Origin: Sphingobium fontiphilum
GTDB taxonomy: Bacteria; Pseudomonadota; Alphaproteobacteria; Sphingomonadales; Sphingomonadaceae
Direction: 5' to 3'
Length of the DNA: 64,000 nucleotides
Assembly: GCF_014196635.1 (NCBI RefSeq)
Contig: NZ_JACIEB010000001.1
Span: 620,001 to 684,000, forward strand
Within the stretch, counting starts at the first letter, position 1; each line of letters opens with the position of its first letter. The position numbers and the translations under genes were made by a program. Below the pieces are notes generated by a model. It saw only the letters and a list, made by a program, of their open reading frames with translations, searched no databases and was not told where the DNA came from. This document shows, in pieces, positions 48,103 to 58,687 of the stretch.

Positions 48103-49923
48103 ATGCGGATAATGGGCAAGTCAAAGGAACATCAAGGGGGCTTTCTGGCCCGGCTCGCGCGGAACCAGTCGGGCAACATGCTTGCCATGGTGGCGGCGGC
48201 CCTCATTCCTTTGCTCGGGCTGGTCGGCGGCGGCGTCGACATGGCGCGCCTCTACCTCACCAAGGCGCGCCTGCAACAGGCCTGCGACGCGGGCGCGCTG
48301 GCCGGGCGCAAGCAGATGGGGTCCGGCGCCTGGAACGCGGACAGCAACAAGGCCAACACCGTGGCGCTGGAATTGTTCGACGCCAATTTCGGCACCAATC
48401 CCTATGGCACGAACACGACGACCCGCAGCTTCAGCGAATCCGCCGGCAAGGTGACAGGAACCACCTCGGTGATCGTGCCGATGACCGTGATGAAGGTGTT
48501 CAAAAAAGGCGATCAGACCATAAGCGTCACCTGCGACGCCGAAATGCGGATCCCCAATTCCGACGTGATGTTCGTGCTCGATACCACGGGTTCGATGGGT
48601 TGGGTCAATCCGGGCGACACCGACACGAAGATCAATGGCCTGAAAAAGGCCGTCAAATGCTTCTACGAAGCCTTGATGAAGGTCGATACCACGGCGGATT
48701 GCGGATCGGCGCCAAGCGGCGCCAACAGCAGTGGGGTCCAACTGCGGTTCGGTTTTGTGCCATATAGCGTGAATGTGAACGTCGGAAAGCTGCTGCATAA
48801 CGACTGGATCGCCAATAGCTGGACCTATCAGAGCCGTACATTCACGGGCTCTGCCGGAACCTGGGGAAACTGGACATCGCTTGGAACGGGAATTCGGTGG
48901 GGATCGTGCCCCACCAATACGGCGACGACCGAATATCGAAACCAAACCCAGGGTAGTTTCTGGGGCTATCCTTATTGCACCGGCGGCGAATATCGTACGC
49001 TGTCAGGCGGGACGGTTCAATATACCTATCAGCCCGTCTCGCTGGACGTCAGCGGTCTGAAAGCGGGCGGATATAGCTGGAATGGAAGTGTTGATTTGCC
49101 GGTCGGCGCAAATGGCGCCAACGAAGCCCAGACATGGGACGGATGTATAGAAGAACGTCAGACCGTACGCGCCAACAGTTACGATCCGATCCCATCCAAC
49201 GCCTATGATCTGGACATCGACCAAGTTCCGAACACCAGTGACCCCGCGACCCAATGGGGCCCCATGTTGCCAGGCGCAGTCTGGGAGCGCAGGAATGACG
49301 GAGGCAGCCGAAATTACTCCGCTGTCATAACATCCAGTGAAAAAACGGACGAACGCCTGTCCAACATGAGCGAGTATTTCTGCCCCACTGCAGCGAAGAG
49401 GTTGCAAACTTGGTCGACGGCCGCTTCATTTGAGGCCTATGTCAACTCGCTGACGCCCAGCGGCAATACATACCACGACATTGGCTTGATCTGGGGTGCG
49501 CGCCTCATATCGCCCACCGGCCTGTTCGCCAGCGACAATGCCCTGACGCCCAATGGCGGCACGATCGAACGGCACATCATATTCATGACGGACGGGGATA
49601 CCCAGACCGACCACGACAATTACACTGCTTATGGTGTGCCCTGGTGGGATCGCCGGACCACGGCCGCCTCTGCAAGTCCGACCAACACACAACTGACAAA
49701 TCAGGTCAACATGCGCTTTCTGGCCATGTGCAAGGCGATCAAGAACAAGAATATCACGCTCTGGGTGATCTCCTTCGGCGACGACGTCAGCGCGGACGCA
49801 CAGACCAACCTTGAGACCTGCGCCAGTTCCGGCCGCTTCTATTCCGCCGCCAACAGCGCCGACCTCATCAACCAGTTCAAGGCGATCGCCAGCGAAATAT
49901 CCCAGCTAAGGCTGACCAAATGA
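48103..49923 (+). CDS. TadG-like pseudopilin-related protein with von Willebrand A domain
   Basis: 606 residues. An N-terminal TadG/TadE-type hydrophobic segment (about 23-48, GNMLAMVAAALIPLLGLVGGG followed by VDMARLYL) is followed by a VWA domain. Its metal site DTTGSM lies near residue 160 and MTDGDTQTD near 492. Large insertions with aromatic and Asn-rich content (about 220-440) lie within the VWA domain and are less GC-rich than the genome. Start: ATG 48103 or 48112. It overlaps the next gene by 4 nt. Homologues sit in tad loci; here there is no secretion ATPase. Confidence 0.85.
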   Translation: MRIMGKSKEHQGGFLARLARNQSGNMLAMVAAALIPLLGLVGGGVDMARLYLTKARLQQACDAGALAGRKQMGSGAWNADSNKANTVALELFDANFGTNPYGTNTTTRSFSESAGKVTGTTSVIVPMTVMKVFKKGDQTISVTCDAEMRIPNSDVMFVLDTTGSMGWVNPGDTDTKINGLKKAVKCFYEALMKVDTTADCGSAPSGANSSGVQLRFGFVPYSVNVNVGKLLHNDWIANSWTYQSRTFTGSAGTWGNWTSLGTGIRWGSCPTNTATTEYRNQTQGSFWGYPYCTGGEYRTLSGGTVQYTYQPVSLDVSGLKAGGYSWNGSVDLPVGANGANEAQTWDGCIEERQTVRANSYDPIPSNAYDLDIDQVPNTSDPATQWGPMLPGAVWERRNDGGSRNYSAVITSSEKTDERLSNMSEYFCPTAAKRLQTWSTAASFEAYVNSLTPSGNTYHDIGLIWGARLISPTGLFASDNALTPNGGTIERHIIFMTDGDTQTDHDNYTAYGVPWWDRRTTAASASPTNTQLTNQVNMRFLAMCKAIKNKNITLWVISFGDDVSADAQTNLETCASSGRFYSAANSADLINQFKAIASEISQLRLTK

Positions 49924-50528
49924 TGCGCCGCCGCCGTTTCATCCAGGCATTGGCCCGCAGCCAGGCGGGAACCACCATCACGGAGTTCGGGCTGATCGCG
50001 CCCATATTCATGACCATGGTGATGGGTGCGCTCGATCTTGGGCATACGCTGTACATGCAAAGTACGCTGCAGGGCGCCGTGCAGAAGGCCGCGCGCGATT
50101 CCACCCTGGAATCGGGCGGCACGACCGCAAACCAGACCGCGATCAACACGGCGATCACCGATCAGGTCCAGCGCCTGGCGAAGGGCGCGACGGTCACGAT
50201 CACACGCACATCCTTCCGCGACTATACCAAGGCCGCCTCCAGAACGAAGGAGCCGTTCACCGATACCAACGGGAACGGCACCTGCAATGCAGGCGAACCC
50301 TATGAAGACAGCAACAACAGCGGCAGTTGGGACATCGACAACGGCACCACCGGCCAGGGCGGCGCCAAGGATTCCGTGATCCTGTCCACCCAGATTTCCT
50401 ATCCGCGCCTCTTCCCCTTCCTGAAGGCGATAGGGTTGCCCGCCAATGTCACGATGAACGCCACTACGGTGCTGGTGAACCAGCCCTATGGCGATCAGGC
50501 GGCCGTCACGGTGAGGAACTGCACATGA
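49920..50528 (+). CDS. TadE-like pseudopilin
   Basis: 202 residues. N-terminal TadE signature: SQAGTTITEFGLIAPIFMTMVMGALDLGH (residues 18-46), with the Glu after the cleavage-like Gly/Thr segment, as found in minor pseudopilins exported by the Tad machinery. The rest is a soluble domain with a central acidic loop (DTNGNGTCNAGEPYEDSNNS) that resembles a calcium loop. It starts in the stop of the VWA gene and overlaps the next by 4 nt (ATGA). Confidence 0.85.
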   Translation: MMRRRRFIQALARSQAGTTITEFGLIAPIFMTMVMGALDLGHTLYMQSTLQGAVQKAARDSTLESGGTTANQTAINTAITDQVQRLAKGATVTITRTSFRDYTKAASRTKEPFTDTNGNGTCNAGEPYEDSNNSGSWDIDNGTTGQGGAKDSVILSTQISYPRLFPFLKAIGLPANVTMNATTVLVNQPYGDQAAVTVRNCT

Positions 50529-51199
50529 AGCGTCTGTTTGCGCGCGGGGCCGGCAGGATAGGGATCGGCCGGGACCAGAGGGGCATGGCGGTCGTCGAAT
50601 TCGCGGTCGTCCTGCCGTTCGTCGTCCTCGTCACCATGGGCGCGGCTGAACTGACCAATTATACCACGACCAAGATGCGCATCAGCCAGCTTGCGCTGAT
50701 GGTGGCGGACAATGCCTCGCGTATCGGCACCGGCACCGTCCTGTCGAACAAGACGATCAGCGAAAAGCAGATCAACGATCTGCTGACCGGCGCTGGCCTG
50801 CAAGGCGGCAAGCTCGACCTGTTCACCCATGGCCGGGTGATCATCCGCAGCATCCAGCCGGGATCGACCTCGGGCAAATATGTGGTGAAATGGAACCGCT
50901 GCCGGGGCTTGAAGACCTACACCGCCACCACCTATCCCATGGCCAGCACAACAGAGCGCAACACCGGATCGACCAATGTGTTCAAGGTGACCCCGCCGTC
51001 GAACGGGGCGGTGATGTTCGTCGAGATCACCTATAATTACCAACCGCTGATCGGCTCTCGCTTCATCAACATATCCGAAATCAAGGAAGTTGCGGCGATG
51101 ACGGTCCGCGACAATCGCGATTATACCGGCGGCACCGACGGCATTTACAATACCGAAGGCGTCACCGCATCCAGTTGCTCGACCTATTCGGCAACCTGA
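50525..51199 (+). CDS. TadE/TadF-like pseudopilin
   Basis: 224 residues. The N-terminal RGMAVVEFAVVLPFVVLVTM (residues 19-38) has the same TadE pattern with Glu at +5 of the hydrophobic stretch. The C-terminal half is soluble with few Cys. Third gene of the TadG-E-E operon with ATGA junctions. It ends 37 nt before the convergent pdhB end; no clear terminator was found there. Confidence 0.85.
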   Translation: MKRLFARGAGRIGIGRDQRGMAVVEFAVVLPFVVLVTMGAAELTNYTTTKMRISQLALMVADNASRIGTGTVLSNKTISEKQINDLLTGAGLQGGKLDLFTHGRVIIRSIQPGSTSGKYVVKWNRCRGLKTYTATTYPMASTTERNTGSTNVFKVTPPSNGAVMFVEITYNYQPLIGSRFINISEIKEVAAMTVRDNRDYTGGTDGIYNTEGVTASSCSTYSAT

Positions 51200-51236
51200 A
51201 AGGAAAAGGGCAGCTCCACCGGAACCGCCCCTCAGA

Positions 51237-52601
51237 TCAGCGATAGCAGACCTTCTTCACCGCAGCGACCACCCGGCCAGCGTCGATCAACGCGGCCTTT
51301 TCCAGATTGGCGGCATAGGGCAGCGGCACATCCTCGTTGGTCACGCGCAGCACCGGCGCATCCAGGTCGTCAAAGCCCTGCTCCATCGCCACGGCGGCGA
51401 TTTCCGAAGCGATCGAACAGGTCGGCCAGCCTTCTTCGACCACAACCATGCGGTTGGTTTTCTTCAGGCTGGCCAGCACCGTTGCGGTATCCAGCGGGCG
51501 CAGCGTGCGCAGGTCGATCACCTCCGCTTCGATCCCTTCTGCCGCCAGCGTTTCAGCGGCTTCCAACGCGATGCCGACGCCGATGGAATAGCTGACGATG
51601 GTCACCGCCTCGCCCGCCCGCATGATCCGCGCCTTGCCGATGGGCAGGACATAATCGTCGACCTTGGGCACGTCGAAGCTGCGGCCATAGACCAGTTCGT
51701 TTTCGAGGAAGACGACCGGATCTTCGGACCGGATCGCTGCTTTCAGCAAACCCTTGGCGTCGGCCGCGTCATAGGGGGCGATCACGATCAGACCCGGCAC
51801 GGCGGCGTACCAGGGCCCATAATTCTGGCTGTGCTGGGCGCCCACGCGGCTGGCCGCGCCATTGGGGCCGCGGAACACGACCGGGCAACGCATCTGACCG
51901 CCCGACATATAATTGGTCTTGGCGGCCGAATTGATGATGTGGTCAATCGCCTGCATGGCGAAGTTGAACGTCATGAACTCGACGATGGGCTTCAGGCCAC
52001 CCATGGCCGCGCCCGTGCCGATGCCGGCAAAACCATATTCGGTGATCGGCGTGTCGATGACGCGCTTGTCGCCAAATTCCTCCAGCAGGCCCTGGGTGAC
52101 CTTGTAGGCGCCCTGATATTCGGCGACTTCCTCGCCCATCACGAACACGCGGTCGTCGCGGCGCATTTCTTCGGCCATGGCGTCGCGCAGCGCCTCGCGC
52201 ACGGTGGTCTTCACCATTTCCGTGCCTTCGGGCAGCGACGGGTCGGCAATGGCGGCCTGCGCTGGCGCGGCGGCGCGCTGGGCGGGCGCTGCGGGTTCGC
52301 TCGCCGCCACGGGTTCAGGCGCGGCGACAGGCGTTGGCGCGGCCTCGGCCACGGAGCCGTCCTCGCCGGCCATCGTCGCGATGACGGTGCCCACCTTCAC
52401 GCCCTCGGTCCCTTCGGCCACCATGATCTTGCCGATCATGCCCTCGTCGACCGCTTCGAATTCCATCGTCGCCTTGTCGGTTTCAATCTCGGCCAGGATG
52501 TCGCCCGACGACACGCTGTCGCCTTCCTTGACCAGCCATTTGGCCAGCGTCCCTTCCTCCATCGTCGGAGAAAGCGCCGGCATCCGGATTTCGACAGCCA
52601 T
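51237..52601 (-). CDS. pdhB: Pyruvate dehydrogenase E1 component, beta subunit with lipoyl domain
   Basis: 454 residues. An N-terminal lipoyl domain (1-78) has lipoyl Lys 43 in ETDKATME; a Pro/Ala-rich hinge (85-125) leads to the E1-beta domain (about 130-454; [31 protein letters not shown]). Carrying a lipoyl domain on E1-beta is an alphaproteobacterial trait. With PdhA it decarboxylates pyruvate and acetylates E2 lipoamide. The start at 52601 overlaps the pdhA stop by one base (TGATG). The E2 and E3 genes are not in the window. Confidence 0.95.
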   Translation of the reverse strand: MAVEIRMPALSPTMEEGTLAKWLVKEGDSVSSGDILAEIETDKATMEFEAVDEGMIGKIMVAEGTEGVKVGTVIATMAGEDGSVAEAAPTPVAAPEPVAASEPAAPAQRAAAPAQAAIADPSLPEGTEMVKTTVREALRDAMAEEMRRDDRVFVMGEEVAEYQGAYKVTQGLLEEFGDKRVIDTPITEYGFAGIGTGAAMGGLKPIVEFMTFNFAMQAIDHIINSAAKTNYMSGGQMRCPVVFRGPNGAASRVGAQHSQNYGPWYAAVPGLIVIAPYDAADAKGLLKAAIRSEDPVVFLENELVYGRSFDVPKVDDYVLPIGKARIMRAGEAVTIVSYSIGVGIALEAAETLAAEGIEAEVIDLRTLRPLDTATVLASLKKTNRMVVVEEGWPTCSIASEIAAVAMEQGFDDLDAPVLRVTNEDVPLPYAANLEKAALIDAGRVVAAVKKVCYR

Positions 52602-53668
52602 CAATATTGCTCCACCAGCACGTCGGTATAGAGTTCAGCCAGATCGGGCTCCGGCGATGTTTCGGCGAAATCGGCCGATGCGTTGACGATTTTGCGGATT
52701 TCCTGGTCGATCGCCTTCATCTCATCCTCGCCGACTTCGGCTGCAAGCAGGTGCTTCTTCACGCCCTCGATCGGGTCGGACTTCTCCCGCATCGCCTGCA
52801 CTTCCTCGCGCGAGCGATATTTGGCCGGATCGGACATGCTATGGCCGCGATAGCGATAGGTCTTCATTTCCAGCAGGATCGGGCCGTTCCCGGCCTTGAC
52901 CCATTTCAGCGCCTCTTCGGTCGCGCCGCGCACGGCCAGCACGTCCATGCCGTTGACCTGAATGCCGGGGATGCGGAAGCTCTCGCCGCGGCGATAAAGC
53001 TGATCCTCCGCCGACGATCGGTTGACGCTGGTGCCCATGGCGTATTGATTGTTCTCGATCACGAAAATGATCGGCAATTTCCACAGCTCGGCCATGTTGA
53101 AGCTTTCATAGACCTGCCCCTGATTGGCCGCGCCATCGCCGAAATAGGCGACGCACACGCCGCCGTCGCCACGATATTTATGCGAGAAGGCGAGGCCCGC
53201 GCCCAGCGACACCTGTGCGCCGACGATGCCATGGCCGCCGAAGAATTTATGTTCGACGCTGAACATGTGCATCGAACCACCCTTGCCGCGCGAAATGCCC
53301 GCTTCGCGGCCCGTCAGCTCGGCCATGATGACATTGGGGTCGATGCCATAGGCCAGCATGTGGCCATGGTCGCGATAGCCAGTGATCACGCTGTCCTTGC
53401 CCGGCTCCAGCGCGCTCTGAATGCCAACGGCGACCGCTTCCTGACCAATATAAAGGTGGCAGAAACCGCCGATCAGGCCGAGGCCGTACAACTGCCCCGC
53501 CTTTTCCTCGAAACGGCGGATAAGCACCATCTGGCGATAAAATTCCAGCAACTCTTCCTTGCTAGCCACATAATCGGTCGGGACATCCGGCCTGACCCGG
53601 TTGTGGTCGGCCGACGCGGCGGTTGCCTTTGCCCGGGCGCCTGAGCGCGGCGTGGGAGTTTTCGCCAA
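52601..53668 (-). CDS. pdhA: Pyruvate dehydrogenase E1 component, alpha subunit
   Basis: 355 residues. The ThDP-binding signature [17 protein letters not shown] lies near residue 185 and ends with the Asn of [20 protein letters not shown] is the E1-alpha active-site loop region. The start is TTG 53668 with AGAGGAA about 9 nt upstream; a further 31 in-frame codons to 53761 have no ribosome site and a different composition. Coupled to pdhB. A hairpin at 53752 separates it from ftsB. Confidence 0.94.
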   Translation of the reverse strand: MAKTPTPRSGARAKATAASADHNRVRPDVPTDYVASKEELLEFYRQMVLIRRFEEKAGQLYGLGLIGGFCHLYIGQEAVAVGIQSALEPGKDSVITGYRDHGHMLAYGIDPNVIMAELTGREAGISRGKGGSMHMFSVEHKFFGGHGIVGAQVSLGAGLAFSHKYRGDGGVCVAYFGDGAANQGQVYESFNMAELWKLPIIFVIENNQYAMGTSVNRSSAEDQLYRRGESFRIPGIQVNGMDVLAVRGATEEALKWVKAGNGPILLEMKTYRYRGHSMSDPAKYRSREEVQAMREKSDPIEGVKKHLLAAEVGEDEMKAIDQEIRKIVNASADFAETSPEPDLAELYTDVLVEQY

Positions 53669-53751
53669 GGGCTCTGTTCCTCTCGTCTGACAAGGTTGAT
53701 CCGACGTCGATATAGCGAGGAAGCCAGCGAAAATGCAACGGAAAGCGACCG

Positions 53752-53775
53752 GGTTCGGCAAAGGTTTGCCGAACC
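53752..53775. terminator. Perfect 11-bp stem between ftsB and pdhA
   Basis: GGTTCGGCAAA and TTTGCCGAACC are perfect inverted copies around GG. It follows ftsB by about 30 nt on the minus strand and precedes pdhA by 84 nt. No T tract is close, so termination may be partial, or it may act as a regulatory dyad. Confidence 0.45.
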
Positions 53776-53804
53776 GGAAAAGGCGGAAAACGGCGCAAAC
53801 CCTG

Positions 53805-54116
53805 TCAGTTCAGGGGAATGATGACCTCGTCGCGATGCACGACGCCCAACTGGCGACGGATCAATTCGTCACTGAGATCGGGGTCGACCCGGCGGGGATT
53901 GAGCAGGTCGACGCGGTTGCGCATTTCCTGCCGCTCGCGCGAGACATGGGCCAGTTCGACACGGGCGCTATTCAACTGACGCGAATAATCCCCCCATGCC
54001 AAAATGCCGCTTGGCCCCAAAATCGCGTAACCCGCGAAAAAGAGCAGCAGCAGGATGGCGATGGCGGGACCAAATGCCGAAAACAGCAGCAATTTCAATT
54101 TTGCGATCTGCGCCAT
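53805..54116 (-). CDS. ftsB: Septum formation initiator, FtsB/DivIC family
   Basis: 103 residues: a short cytoplasmic N terminus, one membrane helix (about 15-35) and a periplasmic coiled coil (about 40-75, YSRQLNSARVELAHVSRERQEMRN) ending in a small domain. This is the normal FtsB layout; FtsB bridges FtsL and FtsQ in the divisome. It lies 76 nt downstream of eno, which is its usual neighbour in many proteobacteria. Two GANTC sites and a CtrA-like site lie in that gap. Confidence 0.88.
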   Translation of the reverse strand: MAQIAKLKLLLFSAFGPAIAILLLLFFAGYAILGPSGILAWGDYSRQLNSARVELAHVSRERQEMRNRVDLLNPRRVDPDLSDELIRRQLGVVHRDEVIIPLN

Positions 54117-54125
54117 GCCTTCTTT

Positions 54126-54166
54126 GAATCACAGCGATTCGCGCGCTGCAAGCGAAAATTGGTTAA
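54126..54166 (-). promoter_or_regulatory. Cell-cycle type control region before ftsB
   Basis: GAATC (54126-54130) and GATTC (54136-54140) are two GANTC (CcrM) methylation sites 10-24 nt upstream of ftsB, and TTAACCAATTTT (minus strand, 54155-54166) matches the sequence before parA. In Caulobacter such sites bind CtrA and report methylation state to GcrA. The arrangement is suggestive only. Confidence 0.4.
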
Positions 54167-54192
54167 TCTGCGGTCAACCGAGTCCAAAGCCG

Positions 54193-55581
<1,389 letters not shown>

Positions 55582-55597
55582 TTACTGTAACGGCAAC

Positions 55598-55623
55598 GGA
55601 ACTGTTTGCGGCCGCGAAGCATT
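55598..55623 (+). promoter_or_regulatory. EcfG-like promoter candidate
   Basis: GGAAC at 55598-55602, 17 bases, then CATT at 55620-55623. The alphaproteobacterial general-stress promoter recognised by EcfG is GGAAC-N16/17-CGTT, so one base differs. It lies 60 nt before the DUF883 gene, whose E. coli relatives are stress-induced. Confidence 0.3.
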
Positions 55624-55682
55624 GGTGGCCTGACGCTGTCAGAATTGGCCAAAGGCCCCACAGTTTTTGAGGAGAAACCAAC

Positions 55683-56348
55683 ATGGCGGACGCACCCGAA
55701 ACTCCCGCTCGCAAAAACGTGACCAAGGCGCCGAAGAAAGCCGCCGTTAAGGTCGCCAAGGCAAAGCCGATGAAGGCGTCGGCCCCCGTCATCTCCGCCG
55801 CCAAGGCCGCGCCCGTGCGCAAGCCGCGCCTGAACAAGGCCTCGACCAAGCCTGCCGCGACCGGCTGGACCGCTCAGATCGCGCCATTGAAAGCAAAGGC
55901 GGAGGAGCAGATCGCGCCGCTCAAGGCCAAGGCTGGCGAAATGAGGGTGAAGGCTGAAAACGCCGCACGCGCCGCGTCTGAGAAGCTGCAGGAAATCGAC
56001 TGGAAGGCGCAGATCGACCCGATCAGGGAGCAGGCCGGCAAGACCGCCAAGTCCGCTGCGGGCTATGCCAAGGAGTCCACCGGCACCGCCATGCAGAGCC
56101 TGGCCAAGCTGATCGCCGAAACGGCCGGCACCGTCGATGCAAAACTGGGTCCGCAATATGGCGACTATGCGCGACAGGCGGCCCAATCCGTGGCCAGCGC
56201 GGCCGACACGCTGGATAGCAAGGACGTCGATCAATTGATGGCCGAAGCGCGCGATTTCGTGCGAAAAAGTCCTGCCGTCGCGATTGGCGCAGCGGCAGTT
56301 GTCGGCTTCGTGCTGATGCGCCTGGCCAAGGGCTCGGACGAAGAGTGA
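55683..56348 (+). CDS. DUF883/YqjD-like membrane-anchored protein with Lys/Ala-rich N terminus
   Basis: 221 residues. The first 60 are Lys/Ala/Pro-rich (histone H1-like composition). A helix-rich middle has a repeat (QIAPLKAKAEE, QIAPLKAKAGE), and the C terminus (about 185-221) is a DUF883-type membrane helix RKSPAVAIGAAAVVGFVLMR. E. coli YqjD of this family anchors to the inner membrane and binds ribosomes in stationary phase. The basic N-terminal extension is longer than usual. First gene of a yqjDEK-like run. Confidence 0.7.
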   Translation: MADAPETPARKNVTKAPKKAAVKVAKAKPMKASAPVISAAKAAPVRKPRLNKASTKPAATGWTAQIAPLKAKAEEQIAPLKAKAGEMRVKAENAARAASEKLQEIDWKAQIDPIREQAGKTAKSAAGYAKESTGTAMQSLAKLIAETAGTVDAKLGPQYGDYARQAAQSVASAADTLDSKDVDQLMAEARDFVRKSPAVAIGAAAVVGFVLMRLAKGSDEE

Positions 56349-56401
56349 CCCGCGCCAGGGCATGATGCACAAGACGCTGCCTGCGGGCCCGGAGGATTGA
56401 C

Positions 56402-56782
56402 GTGACAGACCAGCCTGCCGACCCGGTGTCGCCGGAAGAACCGGCCGGGACCGAAGAGGATGTGTCGCTTGGCGCGGTGTTCGCCCGGCTGGCCAACGAC
56501 GCGCGCGCCTATGTCGAGGCGGAAGGCGACCGGCAAAAACTGCGCGCATCCCTGATCGCGGCGGGCGTGCGCGACGCGGCGATCCTGATCGTAATAGCCA
56601 TTACATTGGGAACCGGCACTATCGTCGCCTTGCTCGTCGGGCTGATTATCGCGCTCGCGCCCATCCTCACCCCGCTCGGCGCGATCGGCGCGGTGCTGGG
56701 GAGCGCCCTGACGATGGCCGCCATCCTGCTGCTGCTGGCGCGTGCGCGAATCGCCCGCATGAAAAGGGACATCAGGCCATGA
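56402..56782 (+). CDS. YqjE-like / holin-X family membrane protein
   Basis: 126 residues. An acidic N terminus is followed by two membrane helices (about 56-82 and 85-115), as in the Phage_holin_3_6 family to which E. coli YqjE belongs. GTG 56402 start with GGAGG about 8 nt upstream. It overlaps the next gene by 4 nt (ATGA). Confidence 0.75.
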   Translation: MTDQPADPVSPEEPAGTEEDVSLGAVFARLANDARAYVEAEGDRQKLRASLIAAGVRDAAILIVIAITLGTGTIVALLVGLIIALAPILTPLGAIGAVLGSALTMAAILLLLARARIARMKRDIRP

Positions 56783-57093
56783 ACCGGCAGGAATCCTATC
56801 GCGCCGCCTGCGCCCGCGCCATCGCCGCCCGCACCCGATTGAACGACAGCGTCGCGGTCGCCCGCGTCCGGCTGACCCCGGCTCGCCTGAAACGGGATGC
56901 GCGCGATCAAGCCGTCCAGACAGTGACTGACGCAGGTCATCGCGCCGTAAGGTCGGTTCGCGCCCATCCCGTCGCCACGGCGGCGGCGGCCACCGCCTTC
57001 ATCGCCTATCTCGCCAGACGTCCGCTTGCGGCACTTTTTGGCCGCCTGCACGTTCGTTGGAAGACCCGCAATTCGGAGAATGACCATGGCTGA
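56779..57093 (+). CDS. YqjK-like small basic protein
   Basis: 104 residues, strongly basic, with one hydrophobic stretch (VATAAAATAFIAYLA, about 64-79). Size and position between a YqjE-like and a YqjD-like gene match E. coli YqjK (99 residues). It starts in the previous stop and overlaps the next gene by 8 nt. Identification is by context. Confidence 0.65.
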   Translation: MNRQESYRAACARAIAARTRLNDSVAVARVRLTPARLKRDARDQAVQTVTDAGHRAVRSVRAHPVATAAAATAFIAYLARRPLAALFGRLHVRWKTRNSENDHG

Positions 57094-57661
57094 AATTCAG
57101 GAAAAGCTGAGCCGCGTGCGCGCCGCCGCCAACGGCATTGCCGACAGCGCCAGCGGCAAGATCAAGGATAGCGCCGAAAAGATGCGCGAAAGCGCGGGCG
57201 ACCTGATCCAGACCGGCAGAGACAAGGCGGGCGAAGCCCTGACCGACGCCCGTGACCGGACCAGCCGGGTCGCCACCCGCGCGAACGAAATCGTGACCGA
57301 GCATCCGGTCGCGGCCGTGGCGGGCGCCGTGGCCGCCGGCGCGCTGATCGCATGGATGTTCCCCAAGAGCCGCAAGGCGATGCGCGCGCTGCCCGCCGTG
57401 GCCACATCCTTGGGCGCGCGCGCGGTCAACGCCGCTATCGCCGCCCGCACGCTGGCTGGCGAGAGCGCCGAAGCGGTCGCACGCAAGACCGGAGCGGCTG
57501 TCGACGCAGCCAGGGATAGCGCGAGCGGCGCACGCGACAGCATCGGTCGCACCGACATGGCCGCGCTGGCATCGCGCCTTGCCGATCAGGCCGCAGCCCT
57601 TGTCGCGGAAAAGGCGGAAGCCATCGCGAAAGACGTCAAAAGCCGCCTGCCGAGGAAATAA
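57086..57661 (+). CDS. YqjD/DUF883-like protein, second copy
   Basis: 191 residues. An amphipathic helical N terminus (residues 1-60) has recurring DSA(S/E)GK-type turns and is followed by the DUF883 membrane segment EHPVAAVAGAVAAGALIAWM (about 72-92). Unlike the copy at 55683, a long helical tail follows, with SAEAVARK, DSASGARDS and LVAEKAEAIAKD repeats. GGAGA lies 8 nt before ATG 57086. Likely tied to membrane-associated ribosomes or stress. Confidence 0.7.
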   Translation: MAEIQEKLSRVRAAANGIADSASGKIKDSAEKMRESAGDLIQTGRDKAGEALTDARDRTSRVATRANEIVTEHPVAAVAGAVAAGALIAWMFPKSRKAMRALPAVATSLGARAVNAAIAARTLAGESAEAVARKTGAAVDAARDSASGARDSIGRTDMAALASRLADQAAALVAEKAEAIAKDVKSRLPRK

Positions 57662-57761
57662 CGGCCCGACCGATCCCATGCTTTGGTGCGAGCCCCTTGG
57701 AATGGGGCTGCGCCGCTGCTAATCGCTGGCGAAACCCCTGCAAAAAAGGAATGGAGACGCC

Positions 57762-57989
57762 ATGAGCAAGATGCATCTGGTGATGGGTGGGCGTGTGAAA
57801 AACCCCCAGACGCTGGAGTTCGAGGATCTGAACGCGGTCGATTTCGTCGGCGTTTTCCCCGATTATGCCAGCGCCGAAAAGGCCTGGCGCGGCGCCGCCC
57901 AGCGGACCGTCGACGACGCCGAAATGCGTTATGTGATTGTCCACCTGCACCGGCTGCTCGATCCGGAAGCGCCCCAGGCCAGCGCCTGA
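57762..57989 (+). CDS. DUF4170-family small protein
   Basis: 75 residues, KMHLVMGGRV..FEDLNAVDFVGVFPDYASAEKAWRGAAQRT..YVIVHLHRLLDP. This matches the DUF4170 pattern of small alpha/beta proteins common in alphaproteobacteria. AAAAAGGAATGGAG supplies the ribosome site. The 100 nt upstream holds only a short AGCCCC/GGGGCT hairpin. Function is unknown. Confidence 0.85.
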   Translation: MSKMHLVMGGRVKNPQTLEFEDLNAVDFVGVFPDYASAEKAWRGAAQRTVDDAEMRYVIVHLHRLLDPEAPQASA

Positions 57990-58013
57990 ACAGGGATAAG
58001 ACCCGGCCGCCGG

Positions 58014-58682
58014 TCAGGCGCCGGGACGCGCGCGAAAACGCCAGTGCAGCAGAGGCCGGGTCAACAGCAGCCCGGCCAGGAAGCCGCCGATATGCGCGGC
58101 AACGCCAATAGAGCCAATCCCGCCCGGCTGGGTGGACACCGCCAGCGCCAGAAGCATTTGCACCCCGATCCACGCGGCCGCCAACCACAGCATCCGCACG
58201 ATATTGGCGGAAAATGGCCCGACCCGACGCATTTCCTGTCGGCTATAGAGCAAGGCGTAATTGGCGATCAGCGCCGAAATGGCCCCGCTCGCGCCGACAT
58301 AGCTGGCGGTTGATCCCGGATCAGCCGCCCATTGGGCGAACGCGGCGGCAAAAGCGCCCATGACATAGAGCAGCAGCGTCAACCAGCGGTTGAAGACATG
58401 CTCTACCTGCAATCCGCAGAACAGCAACATGAACATGTTGAACCCGATATGCGCCCAACCGGCATGGATCAGCGTCGCGCTGAGCGGGGTCAGCCAGACA
58501 GGCACGGCGTTGACACCGTCGAACAGCGACGGATCGCCAAAGCGCGCGGGGATGATGCCTGCGATCAGCGCCGCCGCCTCGACCTGATCCGACAGCAGGA
58601 GGATCAGGAAGATCAACAGATTGGCAGCCGCGATCCAGACGATCATGCGTCCGGCAAGCGATCGCGGCGTCACCATCGCCAT
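58014..58682 (-). CDS. Rhomboid-family intramembrane serine protease
   Basis: 222 residues with six membrane segments. Catalytic Ser in VGASGAIS near residue 132 and His in AAHIGGFLAG near 196; the HIGFNMFML helix supplies the conserved His/Asn. These are the rhomboid residues in proper order. It starts only 5 nt after greA (minus strand), so they form one unit with carB upstream. The substrate is unknown. Confidence 0.88.
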   Translation of the reverse strand: MAMVTPRSLAGRMIVWIAAANLLIFLILLLSDQVEAAALIAGIIPARFGDPSLFDGVNAVPVWLTPLSATLIHAGWAHIGFNMFMLLFCGLQVEHVFNRWLTLLLYVMGAFAAAFAQWAADPGSTASYVGASGAISALIANYALLYSRQEMRRVGPFSANIVRMLWLAAAWIGVQMLLALAVSTQPGGIGSIGVAAHIGGFLAGLLLTRPLLHWRFRARPGA

Positions 58683-58687
58683 GCCCG

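Noticed and set aside
51200..51236. A terminator between the TadE-like gene and pdhB.
   Set aside because: Only a 4-bp GGGC/GCCC pairing could be found; too weak.
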